DNA of 64,000 nucleotides from Oegoconia quadripuncta (GCA_949316235.1 OX438754.1:5937501-6001500), one strand, 5' to 3'. Positions 10,951 to 22,492 are shown, numbered from the stretch's first letter. The notes: a model not told the origin generated them from the letters alone. Translations and numbers: made by a program.

Positions 10951-11210
10951 ACGACTGTTTGGTGTAGTGATTAGAAACTCTGACCACTATACCAAAACGT
11001 CACGGGTTCGAATTCCGCTAGGGCATATGTTTGTATGATGAATACAGATATGTGTTCCCGAGTTCTGTATGTTTTTCATTTATATATTTATTTATTTACA
11101 AAAAAAATGTATTTGTGTAGTTTATGAACCATCTTCCATAGCACAAACCTAGATGCTTACTGCGGACCTAGATGGCGCTGTGTGTATGTGCAAAGATATT
11201 TATTTATTTA
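10951..11210 (+). mobile_element. SINE family 1 copy
   Basis: It has the head ACGACTGTTTGGTGTAGTGA, a GGGTTCGAATTCC B box near 11003-11015, and a body ending TGGCGCTGTGTGTATGTGCA with an AT-rich tail. It belongs to the family described at 2531-2800. A truncated RTE 3' end (11211-11275, minus) follows directly. Confidence 0.7.
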
Positions 11211-11609
11211 TAATGTCACGCCTGTTTGCCGTACGGGTAGGCTTCTACTTGCTACGATCTTGACACACCTCGGAAATATTTAAAAGTTTTGATGGTCTGT
11301 CAGTGAGTGGGATTGTTTATATGAAAATACGCTTTAAAATGCCGTATCTGTTTATCGGTTTACTCCAGAAACTTGACTTTTAGTATTCGATATGAATTTC
11401 AAATTGATAGCTCCAATCGTTTCTGAGAAAAGGGGCCTTCAAAAGTTTGTCAATGTTGATGTTATGTACGGAATCCTCAGGGCTCGTACTCTCACATGAC
11501 GGCTTTTTACCGTCGTCTCGTGTATACTTCACACTACTTTACCGTGTCAAATTACGTGCGAAGTCTGGTACCCGCAAATCACATCAAATGGCCTTCATTT
11601 TCCACAAAA

Positions 11610-11806
11610 TCACCAGTGGGTATGAGAGTTCCTCCACTTAACTATGACGTTGTCGATGGTGATAATAGTGGCTCGACAGCCCTGCTGGTTCTTAATGCAT
11701 GTCCAACGGACTTGAGGACCTTTACTGCCGCTCCACCTATTGAATCTATACCGGCCCACCATGAGAACTGGATTTCCGTAGCGTGTGGTCGTAAAACGAA
11801 TTTCGT
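11610..11806 (-). CDS. mod(mdg4): FLYWCH finger exon, RFGNP group, H-T-H ending
   Basis: The acceptor CTTTTTCTAG is followed by AC and 64 codons to TGA at 11610. It reads RFTTTRYGNPVLMVGRYRFN, VRWTCIKNQQGCRATIITID (C-x6-C) and ends NSHTHW. It is the duplicate partner of 9610-9803. Here the last pair is H-T-H and one tryptophan has been added before the stop. A longer minus-strand frame extends upstream to 12014, but the shared acceptor makes 11806 the likely boundary. Confidence 0.9.
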
Positions 11807-11908
11807 CTAGAAAAAGCACTCGAATAGTTAAGAAAATATTCTCTGACATGTGAAATAGAACAAATGAATACATAAAATAGATATGAAATAAATAGGTTGG
11901 TGACTCTA

Positions 11909-12002
11909 CAATATTAAGCCTTTGAGCGCCACGCCGGTCACCGGTGACCGGAAAACAATTGATTTTCAATTGTGTCTGCGTCGCGGCAGTTAACGTGTTA
12001 AA
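11909..12002. mobile_element. Short TTAA-flanked MITE-like element
   Basis: GCCTTTGAGCGCCACGCCGG starts after TTAA, and GCGGCAGTTAACGTG is followed by TTAA. The middle carries CCGGTCACCGGTGACCGG and CAATTGATTTTCAATTGTGT. The TTAA borders suggest a piggyBac-type non-autonomous element. A diverged relative without clear borders lies near 53893-53990. Confidence 0.4.
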
Positions 12003-12561
12003 TATGCAGCTCATTGATCGTTTAAAGCTTGCAATACGCCGTGTCTGAAACTAACAGGAAAACTACCAAATAATTATACATTTATAGCATTTGTTTTGCT
12101 AGTTTGTTAATAAAATACACCACAAGCAACGTCAGACTGTAAATTTAAATAAAAAAGATTTCCATGTACTGAAAAGTCGAATTTATTACATGAACAATTT
12201 AATTATCAAAGTCCACAGGACGGTATGGCCCAAGTACAGTTTAGGACTGTCACCGCCATGACAAGCAGTTAACATTTGTCACTTTCATGAGTCTTGTTAA
12301 TCCACTAATACTAAACTTAGTCTACTGCGGTTCCATAGGAGAAGCTTTCTGACGAGGAAAGCGGAGGACTGAATGTCATGGTGCGTATTAGAAAGACCAA
12401 TGTCGAGCAGTGGGCGGGTTCGAAGTGATGATGATCACTCTATGCAGATCGACTAGTACGTATCGTCAATCTGTAGTCCATTAAAAACTTTATCACATCG
12501 AGTCAGTTAGGTCAGCATCTAACTAACATAGCCATTAGCGTCTGAGATTGGTTGATTACAA

Positions 12562-12782
12562 CTAATGATTATGACTTCCCACTTTATATACGTCACCGAA
12601 GAATGTGATAAGCCTGGCTTGGCAGCCGCGCGTCGGTTTCTTTATACACACCCAGGAACCTTTACTCCCCTTCATATCCTTCCGTTTGTTGAATCGATAC
12701 TGGCCGATTTGGATAGCTGGGTTGCCGAATCGAGTTTTACCAAAGGTCACTTGGGATTTAGGAAGAGGCTGCAAGCCAGCAA
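12562..12782 (-). CDS. mod(mdg4): FLYWCH finger exon with longer N-side
   Basis: The acceptor ACTTTCAG is followed by TT and 72 codons to TAG. The exon has about 15 residues before the finger (AGLQPLPKSQVTFGK), then TRFGNPAIQIGQYRFNK, a GSWVCIKKPTRGCQAR core (C-x7-C) and GSHNH. The usual arginine before the tryptophan is a serine. A second AG inside the exon (TTGCAG) would not keep the common frame offset, so 12782 is preferred. Confidence 0.88.
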
Positions 12783-13025
12783 CTGAAAGTTCATATTTGA
12801 TTACGGCAGATATTACACATAGGTTAGGTATAAGTTCGCAGTCTTGCACTAGAAAGAGCATTCGATTTTGCTGCGTAGAGGCAAAGGGACGAAAATGACC
12901 TATATATGAACCGATCATAGCGTCGCTGGAAACTTGAGAGACAAGGGGAAGGATTACAAGAGGATAGTACCTACTGCAGTAGATGATGATGAGTACATTG
13001 AAAATGTTAAACCATTTATTTCCTC

Positions 13026-13075
13026 ACGCAGAAAAAAACACACAATACAGGAGTATTGTGTGTTTTTTTCTGCGT
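13026..13075. repeat. Perfect hairpin 1: 23-base arms, AGGA loop
   Basis: Arm 13026-13048 (ACGCAGAAAAAAACACACAA...) pairs without mismatch with 13053-13075. The four-base loop is AGGA. It lies 7 bases from a second perfect hairpin with the same loop. Open frames over this place on both strands are palindrome artefacts. Confidence 0.9.
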
Positions 13076-13082
13076 ACAGTTT

Positions 13083-13146
13083 TACAGTAATAGGTTTATA
13101 TCGTACATTAATAGGAATTAATGTACGATATAAACCTATTACTGTA
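13083..13146. repeat. Perfect hairpin 2: 30-base arms, AGGA loop
   Basis: Arm 13083-13112 (TACAGTAATAGGTTTATATC...) pairs without mismatch with 13117-13146, again with loop AGGA. The absence of any mismatch indicates recent origin or an assembly or polymerase artefact. Confidence 0.9.
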
Positions 13147-13858
13147 CGGAGATAACTGAAACGTGAAATTGCCAAGTAATTAAACTACGTGACTCTAAGT
13201 GTCATCATAGGATAGCTTATATTTCACAATGTCATTGGATATTAATGAATAAATTAACTCTAGGGAGCGGTCCATGGTGCAATTGGCTCACCGACCCGAT
13301 GCTGTTCATGCATGAGCAGCATCGGGTCGTTTATACATTCAAAGCTCAGAGAGTAGGTTGTCACAATATAGCGAAGTCTTTTAAAGTCTTTTAGTTCTGC
13401 CGCTTCTCATATACCAAGAAAACATAACTTTGAGGACACAAACTAACATGTACCAGTCAGAATTCATTATTCTTTGGTCACCCATGGGTTTGTTTCTTTT
13501 TGTTTCTCGTATGGCTGACCTTCGACGGTTGATTATATAATATTATACAGGCGTGTTTTTCCCCTGCATCAAACTTTTTAGCATAAATTTTCACCGTTCC
13601 AACCGGCCCTCATTCTCGCTGTTTATCAGTGGTAGAATACCTTGAACATGCGCTTTTATAGAGAGAGTGGAGATCATGAATTATGGTTTGTACTGCTGCT
13701 GACCTGATCCCAAATTATATCTCTGAATTTGAAATTCGCTTGTCTTTACGTACGAGATTTTTCACTGTAGCAACGTGTGCTTGGGTAACCGCGGTGCGAG
13801 GGCGGCCGGACCTCGGCTAACCTTCAAAGATTACTCTTTTTGATCTACAACTCAGCAG

Positions 13859-14052
13859 CTAGGGATGATTATGATCGTTCTTCACTTGAATTATGACATC
13901 GTCCACAGTGATCAGCGATGATTTACATCCGTAGGAGACTTTCACACAGTTCCAACTACCACGAGAGCCTTTGCTATCGCTGCGTCTGTTAAAGCGATGG
14001 TGTCCAATTTGGATAACAGGTCTGCCACATCGCGACACTGTGAACACGGCAT
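13859..14052 (-). CDS. mod(mdg4): FLYWCH finger exon
   Basis: The acceptor CAACTTTTCAG is followed by AT and 63 codons to TAG. It reads VSRCGRPVIQIGHHRFNRRS, then GSWNCVKVSYGCKSSLITVD (C-x6-C) and DHNHP. As at 12562, serine replaces arginine before the tryptophan, which links these two neighbouring exons. One proline follows H-N-H. Confidence 0.9.
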
Positions 14053-15069
14053 CTGAAAAGTTGTACAAAATTATTTGACGGAGTATAAAATGCGATAAAA
14101 AAATCTTTCATCACAGCAACAATATTTAGAGAAGCTCTTGTTCACTGCTCAGAAAGAAGTGTTAGAAGAAATGAGTGTTTATCAACAAGCGTGTTTCTTT
14201 TGCTCCACTTGTACTGCTACTAGTTCAGCCCATCGTTATCATTGCATTCATATTGTCAAGCATCATAAATAAATACAAATGTTTCAGATGATTACACCAA
14301 TTATCTAGTTCCCAACTATAGGTTTGTACTATCAGGTAAACGAACATAAATATTTATATAGACATCCATGACTCGGGAATAAATATTCATATTCATCACA
14401 CATAACCCGTATCCGTAAACCGTAGGTTTTAAATGCACGGGAACTAACCCTACATCAATGGAGCTAAACAGCTATTAAACAAACAAATATTAAAGCAATA
14501 TTTCACATCTTAAGTATATTATAATCTTAAATTCCAATTTTACTTAGGCATTTAAAAATACTACTAAACTTAATAAATACTGTAAGACTTCATAGCTTCA
14601 TAATTAAATAAATTTGAAAAAAAAAAACAATTTAATATATAACGTTTATGGACCTCGACACAGACAATACAATTCAACAACTCTATAACTACAGAAGCCT
14701 TCGGCTTGGCCCGGCCGCTAAAGGGCATTTATTCTCTACATAACAATATTCAAAGGTTATAAATTTGATGAAAGGGTGGACGGGACTCAGCACAAATGTT
14801 GGTCTGAGGGGTCATGAGCTGTCACGGATATATGGTTATCTAATTTCACTTTCGTAAAATATTGTACGAATAGCTATTGTAGTAGCTTACGAATAGGTTC
14901 GAGGTACACCTTGATTGAGGGATGAGCTGCAATATGGTAGAACAGCCCGTGACGCCCTCACTATGATATCCCTCTCAGTACCCCCGGCATGGGTAACTCC
15001 TTTCGACCCGAAATGGCTAACTATAAAGAGAAAGGAGCCTTGCTTGTTCTTGTTAAGGTCAACAATACA
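14053..15069. other. Gap with SINE-like fragment
   Basis: Bases 14283-14408 (GATTACACCAATTATCTAGT...CATCACACATAACCC) match the body of the tRNA-like repeat at 30079-30290 in the same (minus) orientation. The rest is AT-rich, with no finger on either strand. A plus frame at 14915-15208 overlaps the next exon as a shadow. Confidence 0.45.
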
Positions 15070-15260
15070 TCAATGGTTATGCACAGGCATTGTCTTCATT
15101 ATGGTGTTATCGAGCATAATGATAGTCGCCTTACAGCCGTGTTTGGCTTGGTTGCAGCTCCACCTGGTCTTCGGTTCCCTGCTGCAGCTATGTTTGTTGA
15201 AACGGTAACCATCAAGGCACAAAATCTGTGCCCCTTTACGCGTCATCTCAAAATAAGGCC
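15070..15260 (-). CDS. mod(mdg4): FLYWCH exon, tandem subarray copy 1
   Basis: The acceptor TTTATTTGAAG is followed by GG and 62 codons to TGA. The exon is exactly 191 bases. It reads PYFEMTRKGAQILCLDGYRF, NKHSCSREPKTRWSCNQAKH with GCKATIIM, and ends VHNH. It lies in the tandem group 15070-24842, whose members share YFE, RKG, the KHS block and the TRW-x-C core. The plus-strand frame across it is an antisense shadow. Confidence 0.9.
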
Positions 15261-16649
15261 CTTCAAATAAACGATTTAAAAATCAATATCGTAAATTTAA
15301 AACTATTTTTTTTTAACTACAAAACTTCACTTGATTTATGTGCTATGAGTAGAAATAGACTACTCACGTAGTTATTAGATATATATTACAAAATTTCTGA
15401 CTACTTAGAGGATAAGCAAGCATGGACATAGGTCGCTCGACAATATTCGGTCTAATTATACAATTAATGTATATTTTTCCTTGTTTTGTCGAATTACGAA
15501 TTGTAACCCAAAACCTACTTAAAAAGAGCAACCGTTGAGTTTTTGCCCGTTTTTCTTTGGGAAATCAGCGGTGTGAATGACCAGTAATTTTAATATGATG
15601 TAACGTTTTCAAGTGATATTTTTATCCTATATATGAAGTAAATGACTACTATTGATAAGAGGGCAACGAACCTACCGACCTAAGTCTGGAAGCATTGATT
15701 TAACACTTCAATTGTTTAAACTTAATCTGTTTAAACAACTGCACATATTACTTTTCTTTAAAGAAAGTTGCTGTTACAGATAGTAAGTTTTTTTCAATAA
15801 TACACCTAAAACAAACGCGTTCGGGTACGAACTCGGGTCACATCACAGGCCAAACCACAGCGCGCTGCCGGCATACCACTGAGTATTTCAAGATTTTAGG
15901 ATCACAAACGATTTCTTCCTTAAAATTCCATACAATAAGTGCCTAGTTTGGTAGTTCAGAAAGTCACTATTTCAGAAAAAAAATAATGTAGAAAAATATT
16001 TTAATAATAAATTTTACATTGAATATCACAAAATGCAAATGCGAGATAACCGATACTAAATCTAATAAAATGTATTTGGTCATACAATATTGAATTCTAT
16101 TAACCTTAAACTATTACCATGAACCATGAGATGTAACCTACTTTAACGATCTACCTAATCCTTGACGATATTCGAAATGTTAAAACCGTAGAAAACCCTC
16201 AAACAACAGTGATTACATCATTCAGATTTACAACAAAACTATGTTAAAAGTTAAATATCTTAAAACGGTTCAACCGATCTACATTAAACAAACTGAATCT
16301 CGCACCTATCAGCTTTCGAAAATAAGAAAGTTTTTCCAAATCGGTGCAGCCGTTTTGTCGCTACAATGTCACATACACTAGGTGTGTGCATACACAGCCG
16401 GACCCATAGACTTCGCGTAGGAAGACCAAAAATAAAATATAAGAGAGAAATGAAAAATCCGCTTATAATTTTTGGTTACTTAGCACCCCAATGATTCTTA
16501 TAAATCTCTCACTTTCAAAACGGTAGTATTGGTCCTTTTGTGTGCAATAAATGTACCTAGATTTCATAGTCGTACGATGGAATGGTATAGAAAGTTTCGA
16601 TTCTGGATAGTATAGTTTGCTTGGGTTTGGATTAGGAAACATGAAGGAA
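15261..16649. other. Gap in the tandem subarray
   Basis: AT-rich, with no coding sequence recognised. The spacer differs in length from the neighbouring spacers, so the repeat unit has been reshaped by insertions and deletions since duplication. Confidence 0.35.
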
Positions 16650-16840
16650 TTAATGATTATGGCTATGCATAGTCTTAATTATAATGTATTCAAACATAAC
16701 GATAGTCGCTTTGCAGCCGTGCTTGGTCTGATTGCAGTTCCACCTGGTCCTCGGTCCCTTACTGCAGCTATGTTTGTTGAATCGGTAACCACCATGGCAC
16801 AAAACCTGAGTCCCATTACGTGTCACCTCAAAATAATAAC
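16650..16840 (-). CDS. mod(mdg4): FLYWCH exon, tandem subarray copy 2
   Basis: The acceptor TTTGGTTTAAG is followed by GT and 62 codons to TAA. It reads YYFEVTRNGTQVLCHGGYRF, NKHSCSKGPRTRWNCNQTKH with GCKATIVM, and ends HSHNH. Its length equals that of copy 1. An asparagine replaces the lysine of the RKG motif. Confidence 0.9.
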
Positions 16841-18192
16841 CTTAAACCAAATGTGTCAAAATTATTATAATCAATCAACGCATGACAAATAACGTAAATT
16901 AATTTCAATTTAGAATTGTAGGATCGCAATGAAAAAAACTTATTTTGTTCTCAATTGAAGTGTCGGCTTCTGCGGCGTCTTAACACTTACTGAGATAAAT
17001 CTGACATAAATACAGCAATCCGCACTAGGCCCGCATTATGGATTATCTCTCATACCCTTTCCCAGAGAATAGGCTGTGTTCCATTAATGGAGACATGTAA
17101 GGTTAGGTTGATGACGAATGAAAAAACTTAACTTGGACACCAGTCTTAGTGCCGGGCATTTTTTACGTCCCGCAGAACTGAACGACGTCATCAGGCCGGT
17201 CTTTACTACAGCAGGTTTTCTGGACTGGAGAGGGATATCGGCATGATGCTTGTACCCTGACGCGTGGTGCTTGGTATAGGACGCTACGTGCGTCATCTCC
17301 CAGATACAAAGACAAAAGCTGGATCCGCTGCTGTGCCGACGAAAACGTCAAGCGGTGAAAAAATTCCAGTTTAAGCCGTATTTAATTTCGTCGTTTGACA
17401 TTGAAGTTCTCGGGCTGTGGGGGCCAGCTGCTAACTTCGCGATTTTTAAGCGCCTAGTCGATTCAGCGATGATCGGTGATGAGGTCGACCTGTTTGCTGT
17501 AGTGGTTAGAAATCGCGCAGGTTCGACTTAGTATGTGGTCTTTGACTTACCCTAATTGATGATGTATGCCTAAAAAAACTAATATAAAATATAAGACACG
17601 AAAAAAAATCAAATCTATTTAATCAAATCTACAATTTATCAATATATTATTTGGTTTATAATATTTTGGTAGATTTTTTACATCCGTTATTTCTTAATGG
17701 ACCAAAATAATAGTGCAAATCTTTATACTGTGATCTTCGTAGAACAACAACATTTGGAATTGCCTTTACCATTTAGTAAGAGCTTTCCCATATCAATGTA
17801 AATAACTTGTTCCACCGTCAGTAGATTAGTTGTTTAAACCTTCACCAAATAGAGGGCGGCGCGCTGCACGGGCGCGCGGCCTATTCTGTAGGACGATAGA
17901 TAGGTATTATGACGTACATCGAAATGCGCCCACGCCGCCGTGCCCCTCACACCGCGCTGTGTTTGGAGAAGGCCTGGATGGTCTGGCATGTTTGGAAGAT
18001 CACCAAGGGTAGAAATCTTGTAGATGCAGATAAAATACATTTTCGAGCCTTAATAATTATTTTGGCACATAGATTTGTACTTTTATAGTACGATTGGTTC
18101 CCATACAGTAATTAATATCCAAGTGAGATGTGCGTTGGATAATTTGTGACAAACGACTCAGAATTAATCACTTAAACCGAATGTTAAATAAA
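16841..18192. other. Gap with LINE-like debris
   Basis: Plus-strand bases 17370-17510 read KPYLISSFDIEVLGLWGPAA, reminiscent of a retroelement-encoded segment, and run into a fragment of the SINE family 1 head (GACCTGTTTGCTGTAGTGGT). Frames at 17084-17351 (-) and 17830-18040 (both strands) are not recognised. A GC-rich patch lies at 17850-17960. Confidence 0.35.
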
Positions 18193-18383
18193 TTAATGGT
18201 TATGTGTATGCATTGTCTTAATTATGGTGTTATCGAACATAATTATCGTTGCCTTACAGCCGTTTTCGGCGTGGTTGCAGTTCCATCTGGTCTTCGGTTC
18301 CTTGCTGGAGCTATGTTTGTAGAAACGGTGACCATCAACGCACAAAATTTGTGTCCCTTTACGACTCTCTTCAAAATAAGTAC
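18193..18383 (-). CDS. mod(mdg4): FLYWCH exon, tandem subarray copy 3
   Basis: The acceptor TTTATTTAAAG is followed by GT and 62 codons to TAA; the length is 191 bases. It reads TYFEESRKGTQILCVDGHRF, YKHSSSKEPKTRWNCNHAEN with GCKATIIM, and ends HTHNH. A histidine replaces the tyrosine of GYRF. Confidence 0.9.
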
Positions 18384-20142
18384 CTTTAAATAAACGATTT
18401 TAAATCATTACCATATAACCTTTGTACCATATAGCCTTTGTACACTTCATCATCTATGTTAAATGTTCTTTGTATTTTATTTTTGTGTGCAATAAAGAAT
18501 TTAATAATAATAATAATAACCTTCAAACTATATTGGTCACAATTTTTTGAGTTACAAAATCAACAATGTCGCACGTAATTAGTTAAATCGGGGTGGAAAT
18601 GTCTTTACCACATCGCTTTTAGAGCTTATTTTCTTAAATCCATAACTTTAAAAGAGATTATTGTACATTTGAACCAACATCGTCAAGTACCTTGCAAGGA
18701 CCTGTCCATTGTCAACCAATTTTTCTGTCAACATCAACACAGGGCTGAAAGCTTGGCAACACATTCTCTGTTCCTCTGGTGTTGCAGACGTTCACGTTAC
18801 CGTACTACTTCACTAGCAATTCCTGAATAAAGAAGGTCCCCCTGCTAAATTCTCGAACTCATATTAACACTTGGGAGCAAAGGAATATCTGGTTGCGATC
18901 ACGTGATGTCGTGGACTGACCTCATACCAATACTCGGGAGCAAAGAAATTATATTTCTGGTAGCCGATCACATGATGTTGTAGTATGACCTCATACCGAC
19001 ACTCGGGAGCAAATATTATATTTCTGATAGCCGATCACATGATGTTGTAGTATGACCTCATAGCGACACTCGGGAGCAAATAAATTATATATCTGGTTGC
19101 GGATCACACGATGTCGTAGTATGACCTCACACCAACACTCGGGAGCAAAGAAATTCTATTTTGGTTGCTGATCACACGATGTCGTGTTATGAACTCATAC
19201 TAACATTCGGGAGCAAATAAATTATATTTGTGATTTTAAAAACTAAGTAGTTAATAACTCGAAAAGCTCATATATATTATAACGATTTTAATAAAGTGTT
19301 TTTGCAACACAATAAAACACAACACAACACACACATACACACACCACATCCAATACGGTAGGACACGATACAATGAATAAATACATATAGAAATAGGTAA
19401 TCCAATATTTCTAACGGCAGAATTATGATTAAGTAACTGCTGCAATTAATTTATTTTACACTCCTATTACATTAACAAACATTCAATATTGAATTATTTA
19501 TTTTAAGATATTTTATTACCATTTTAAATTTTTTACTCAATTTGTATTTACACATTGCCCGAAACTGTAATATATATTACAGTCCTCTTAAATCATAGCC
19601 AATAAATATTATTAAGTACCGGCCGCGGTACGACTAGTCAGTCCAAGACCCTAAAATCGTACAGTGTGCCACGGAAAGAGTTAATTAGAATTTTCATACT
19701 GCCACCGCAGTATCATTATTTCAAGAGTCTAAAATGGCTCAGTAAGCAACGGAAAGAATTACGCTCAGTTACTCAGAGATACGGGGCGATCCTCTACAGA
19801 ACCATTCGTGAAAATTGCTCTGAAGGTTCAGTATGAAGTGGTGATATCTTTCGCAGAAACGACAAAAGATGAAACAAGCGGGTTTCGGACTTGAATTGCC
19901 CGTGGACAGAACTTACGCATCTGATAAACTACGGGGGTATTCTCTAAATAGTGGAAAGGATACATAGCAACCGAAGTGTGTAAACGAAGAGGATGGAAAT
20001 GTCGGTTTTTCCAAGTCAGCGTTTGTTGGATCGAGGTGGGTGGCACGTCTTGGGAGAGAGGTTGTGTGAATTGAATTAGAAAATTGCCGTTGAATTCCTA
20101 TCCGTCAATAATGGCTTTCGATATGTACCGAATGTGAAAATA
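18384..20142. other. Gap with minisatellite and retroelement tail
   Basis: Bases 18455-18520 resemble a retroelement 3' end (GTGTGCAATAAAGAATTTAA plus an AAT run). The minisatellite at 18865-19230 is described separately. Around 19305-19345 is an AC-rich run. The minus frame 19828-20046 is not recognised. Confidence 0.4.
18865..19230. repeat. About 70-base minisatellite, five to six units
   Basis: Units begin ACTCGGGAGCAAA, carry an A/T-rich ATTATATTTCTGGT stretch, then GATCACATGATGT, and end TATGACCTCATACC. Units differ by a few changes and by 5-10 base indels. Each contains the near-palindrome ATCACRTGAT. Spacers are not unique and unit lengths vary, so it is not a CRISPR array. Confidence 0.8.
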
Positions 20143-20333
20143 CTAATGGTTATGTTCATGCATTGTCTTAATTATGGTATTATAGTACATAACGATAGTC
20201 GCCTTGCAACCTTGTCTGCTGACCTGATTGCAATTCCACCTGGTCTTCGGTTCCCTACTGGAGCTATGTTTCTTGAAGCGGTAACCTCCAACGCACAAAA
20301 TCGCTCCTTTACGTGTCTCTTCGAAATAAAAAC
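20143..20333 (-). CDS. mod(mdg4): FLYWCH exon, tandem subarray copy 4
   Basis: The acceptor TTTATTTTAAG is followed by GT and 62 codons to TAG; the length is 191 bases. It reads FYFEETRKGAILCVGGYRF, KKHSSSREPKTRWNCNQVSR with QGCKATIVM, and ends HEHNH. It lacks one residue before ILC but has one more between the cysteines (C-x7-C), so the total length is unchanged. Confidence 0.9.
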
Positions 20334-21515
20334 CTTAAAATAAATGTTTGTCATTATCATTGTGGAATGTATTATACAATAACTTATTTTAAATTTTGGA
20401 GTTAAAGGTGCATTGAAACCTGAGTTACATTTATCGATAATCGAAAACTAGTTCATCGCAAAAAATAAATTTTCAATCTGACAGACTTATAAGTAAGACA
20501 TTTATCAAAATTATAGTGAAAGGTTCGTATATTCTGAGTGAGAATTCTGTATGTGAGGGAGAGGAAGAGGGTAGCCAAAAATTTGCTACATGCATGAACC
20601 AAAGTAAGTAAGTAAAGTAAAGAAAAAATCACAGTCATTTAAAACTATTCTATTCATTGTTTGAGAACATTCTTAATTAATGCAGACTAATTCACAATTG
20701 AAAGGCTCCACTTTTCAACAAACTTCAGACAAAGATATCAAACGCATAACGGTTCAAAATGAATGATGAGAATTTGAAAATTTTAACCTTTCCAACCAGC
20801 ACAACACATCAACGGCCTATAATCTATCTATAACTGGAACCATTTCATGGGAGGATTGGCCCTAATCACCACGCTGGGCACGCGGATTAGCAATTGCAGA
20901 TTTCTTTGGAGCTCCGCACCAATGTCTTCAACCCGCCGTAAGACCGTCGCCTGTCGGTTCGTATTTTATGGGATGCACTTTGAAGAGTGTGCTGGAATTG
21001 CATCTGTGGATTCGACCAACCAACCCAACATTCGCCGAAGCAGTTGGTTCTTCATTCATAATGCGAACAGTCAAGGCATGGAATCGCCTTCCGACATAAT
21101 TTTTTCCTAAGTTCAATACCCAATCTTCAAGTGCAATAGACATGTCACTTACATAAAAAGTTTATTGTTAAGAGGGCTTATCCCACACGGCATTAAATAC
21201 AAACTTTCAAGCCCAAATGTTTCGAAATTAACAGACCGCTTCTAATGAAACTTTATATGTATAAGCAGGTTACATAGATCTAAAAAGTTACTAGAAAACA
21301 TTTTCAAAATGTCGAATTTAAAAGAATACTTTGATTTATTTTTCTGTTACTATTGAAAACTTAAATCGCGCTAATTTAGTACTTCTACTCTTTATCGAAA
21401 ATATTGTCTCCTAACTTTTCAGATTTATGCTTATAAAGTTTCATTAGAATCATTTTTAACGAACTCTTTAAGAATTGATCTCGTGATTTCACAATAAAAC
21501 TGAATTACAAATACA
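20334..21515. other. Gap with a degraded LINE fragment
   Basis: See the LINE fragment at 20850-21130. Bases 21225-21460 are a dispersed repeat also present, inverted, at 9245-9530. No other coding content was found. Confidence 0.4.
20850..21130 (+). pseudogene. Degraded LINE reverse-transcriptase C-terminus
   Basis: One plus frame reads SFIMRTVKAWNRLPT and then stops. This matches the SFIMRTADKVWNSLPASVFP motif of the minus-strand fragment at 21863-22147. Upstream parts are spread over other frames, so it is frameshifted and dead. Confidence 0.6.
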
Positions 21516-21706
21516 TTAATGATTATGCACATGCATTGTCCTAACTATGCTATTATCGTACATAACGATAGTCGCCTTGCAGCCGCGTTTGTTCTGGTTG
21601 CAGACCCACCTGGTCTTCGGATTCCTACTGGAGCTATGTTTGTTGAAGCGATAACCATCCATGCACAAAACCTGTGTCCCTTTGTTCAACTCCTCGAAAT
21701 AAGCAC
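21516..21706 (-). CDS. mod(mdg4): FLYWCH exon, tandem subarray copy 5
   Basis: The acceptor TTTCTTTGAAG is followed by GT and 62 codons to TAA; the length is 191 bases. It reads AYFEELNKGTQVLCMDGYRF, NKHSSSRNPKTRWVCNQNKR with GCKATIVM, and ends HVHNH. The arginine of RKG is an asparagine, the clearest change within the group. Confidence 0.9.
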
Positions 21707-21862
21707 CTTCAAAGAAACGTTTTTAAATTATATTATTCTTTCGAATTCATATAAGGGAAACTCGAAAATCATACAGCATGTAACCCACTCGCACTTATAC
21801 GTTTTCTTTAATAAATTGTTTTTTTTTTAAATTAAAAACTGGTTTCGCGTTTGACTTCAATC

Positions 21863-22147
21863 TCACCTGATGGAAAGTGACGATGTAGCCGAAGATGTAT
21901 CACGCGCACCCAGTAAATGCCTATTCACTCTAGACTTGAAGATCCCAAGGTTGTAAGTGTCGGGAAAAACCGACGCGGGCAGTGAGTTCCATACCTTATC
22001 CGCAGTCCGCATTATAAATGATGAAGCAAAGCGCTTAGTGCGGATGTTCGGTATGTTGACAACATATGGATGGAAACCCTCCCCGCGCCTGGTTGTCCGA
22101 AGATGGAAAAGGGACGGTGGATAAGATCGTGCAATTCCATCGCACAC
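21863..22147 (-). pseudogene. LINE reverse-transcriptase C-terminal fragment
   Basis: The frame reads GEGFHPYVVNIPNIRTKRFA, then SSFIMRTADKVWNSLPASVF and KSRVNRHLLG. This is a standard end of the reverse transcriptase of Jockey/CR1-type non-LTR elements. The YADD core is absent, so it is 5'-truncated. Related 3' pieces are seen near 55690-55800. Confidence 0.75.
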
Positions 22148-22492
22148 TCACCGAAATGTATCCTGTAAAACACTGAAAGGCATGCGACCCTACGGCGGTG
22201 TTCAAGGCTTTATATATTCTTATATATTATACGGCGTTATAGCTTACTTATCAACTTTTTTCACGATAAAGTAACATTTTGGTTAAAGCAAATAATAGTT
22301 TCCTTTTCGAAAGCTACACACGGTGGATATTAGTCATAAATAGGTAAAATAAAATTATAATTGGCGGTGCGTTGATTGACTTGCACGTGCAATTTCGAGG
22401 AAGACCATGCATAAATCTAGAAAATAACATTGAAACATTACCGTACTTAATTATTTCCCTATGTAAATCACCGGTTTTTTGGGATGATACAG

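Larger units (their letters stand above)
12783..13858. other. Gap containing two perfect hairpins
   Basis: The notable content is the twin hairpin at 13026-13146, described separately. Bases 13300-13330 (GATGCTGTTCATGCATGAGC...) also form a short inverted repeat around CATGCATG. The rest is unremarkable, with no gene seen. Confidence 0.4.

Noticed and set aside
11807..12014. N-terminal extension of the finger frame at 11610-11806
   Set aside because: The region holds a TTAA-bordered MITE-like element, and the CTTTTTCTAG acceptor shared with 9610-9803 marks the true start of the exon.
12934..13175. Two 73-codon frames on opposite strands with similar protein
   Set aside because: They arise because the DNA there is two perfect palindromes; the peptides mirror each other.
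18865..19230. Possible CRISPR-like repeat array
   Set aside because: Whole units of about 70 bases are repeated without unique spacers, and the genome is eukaryotic.
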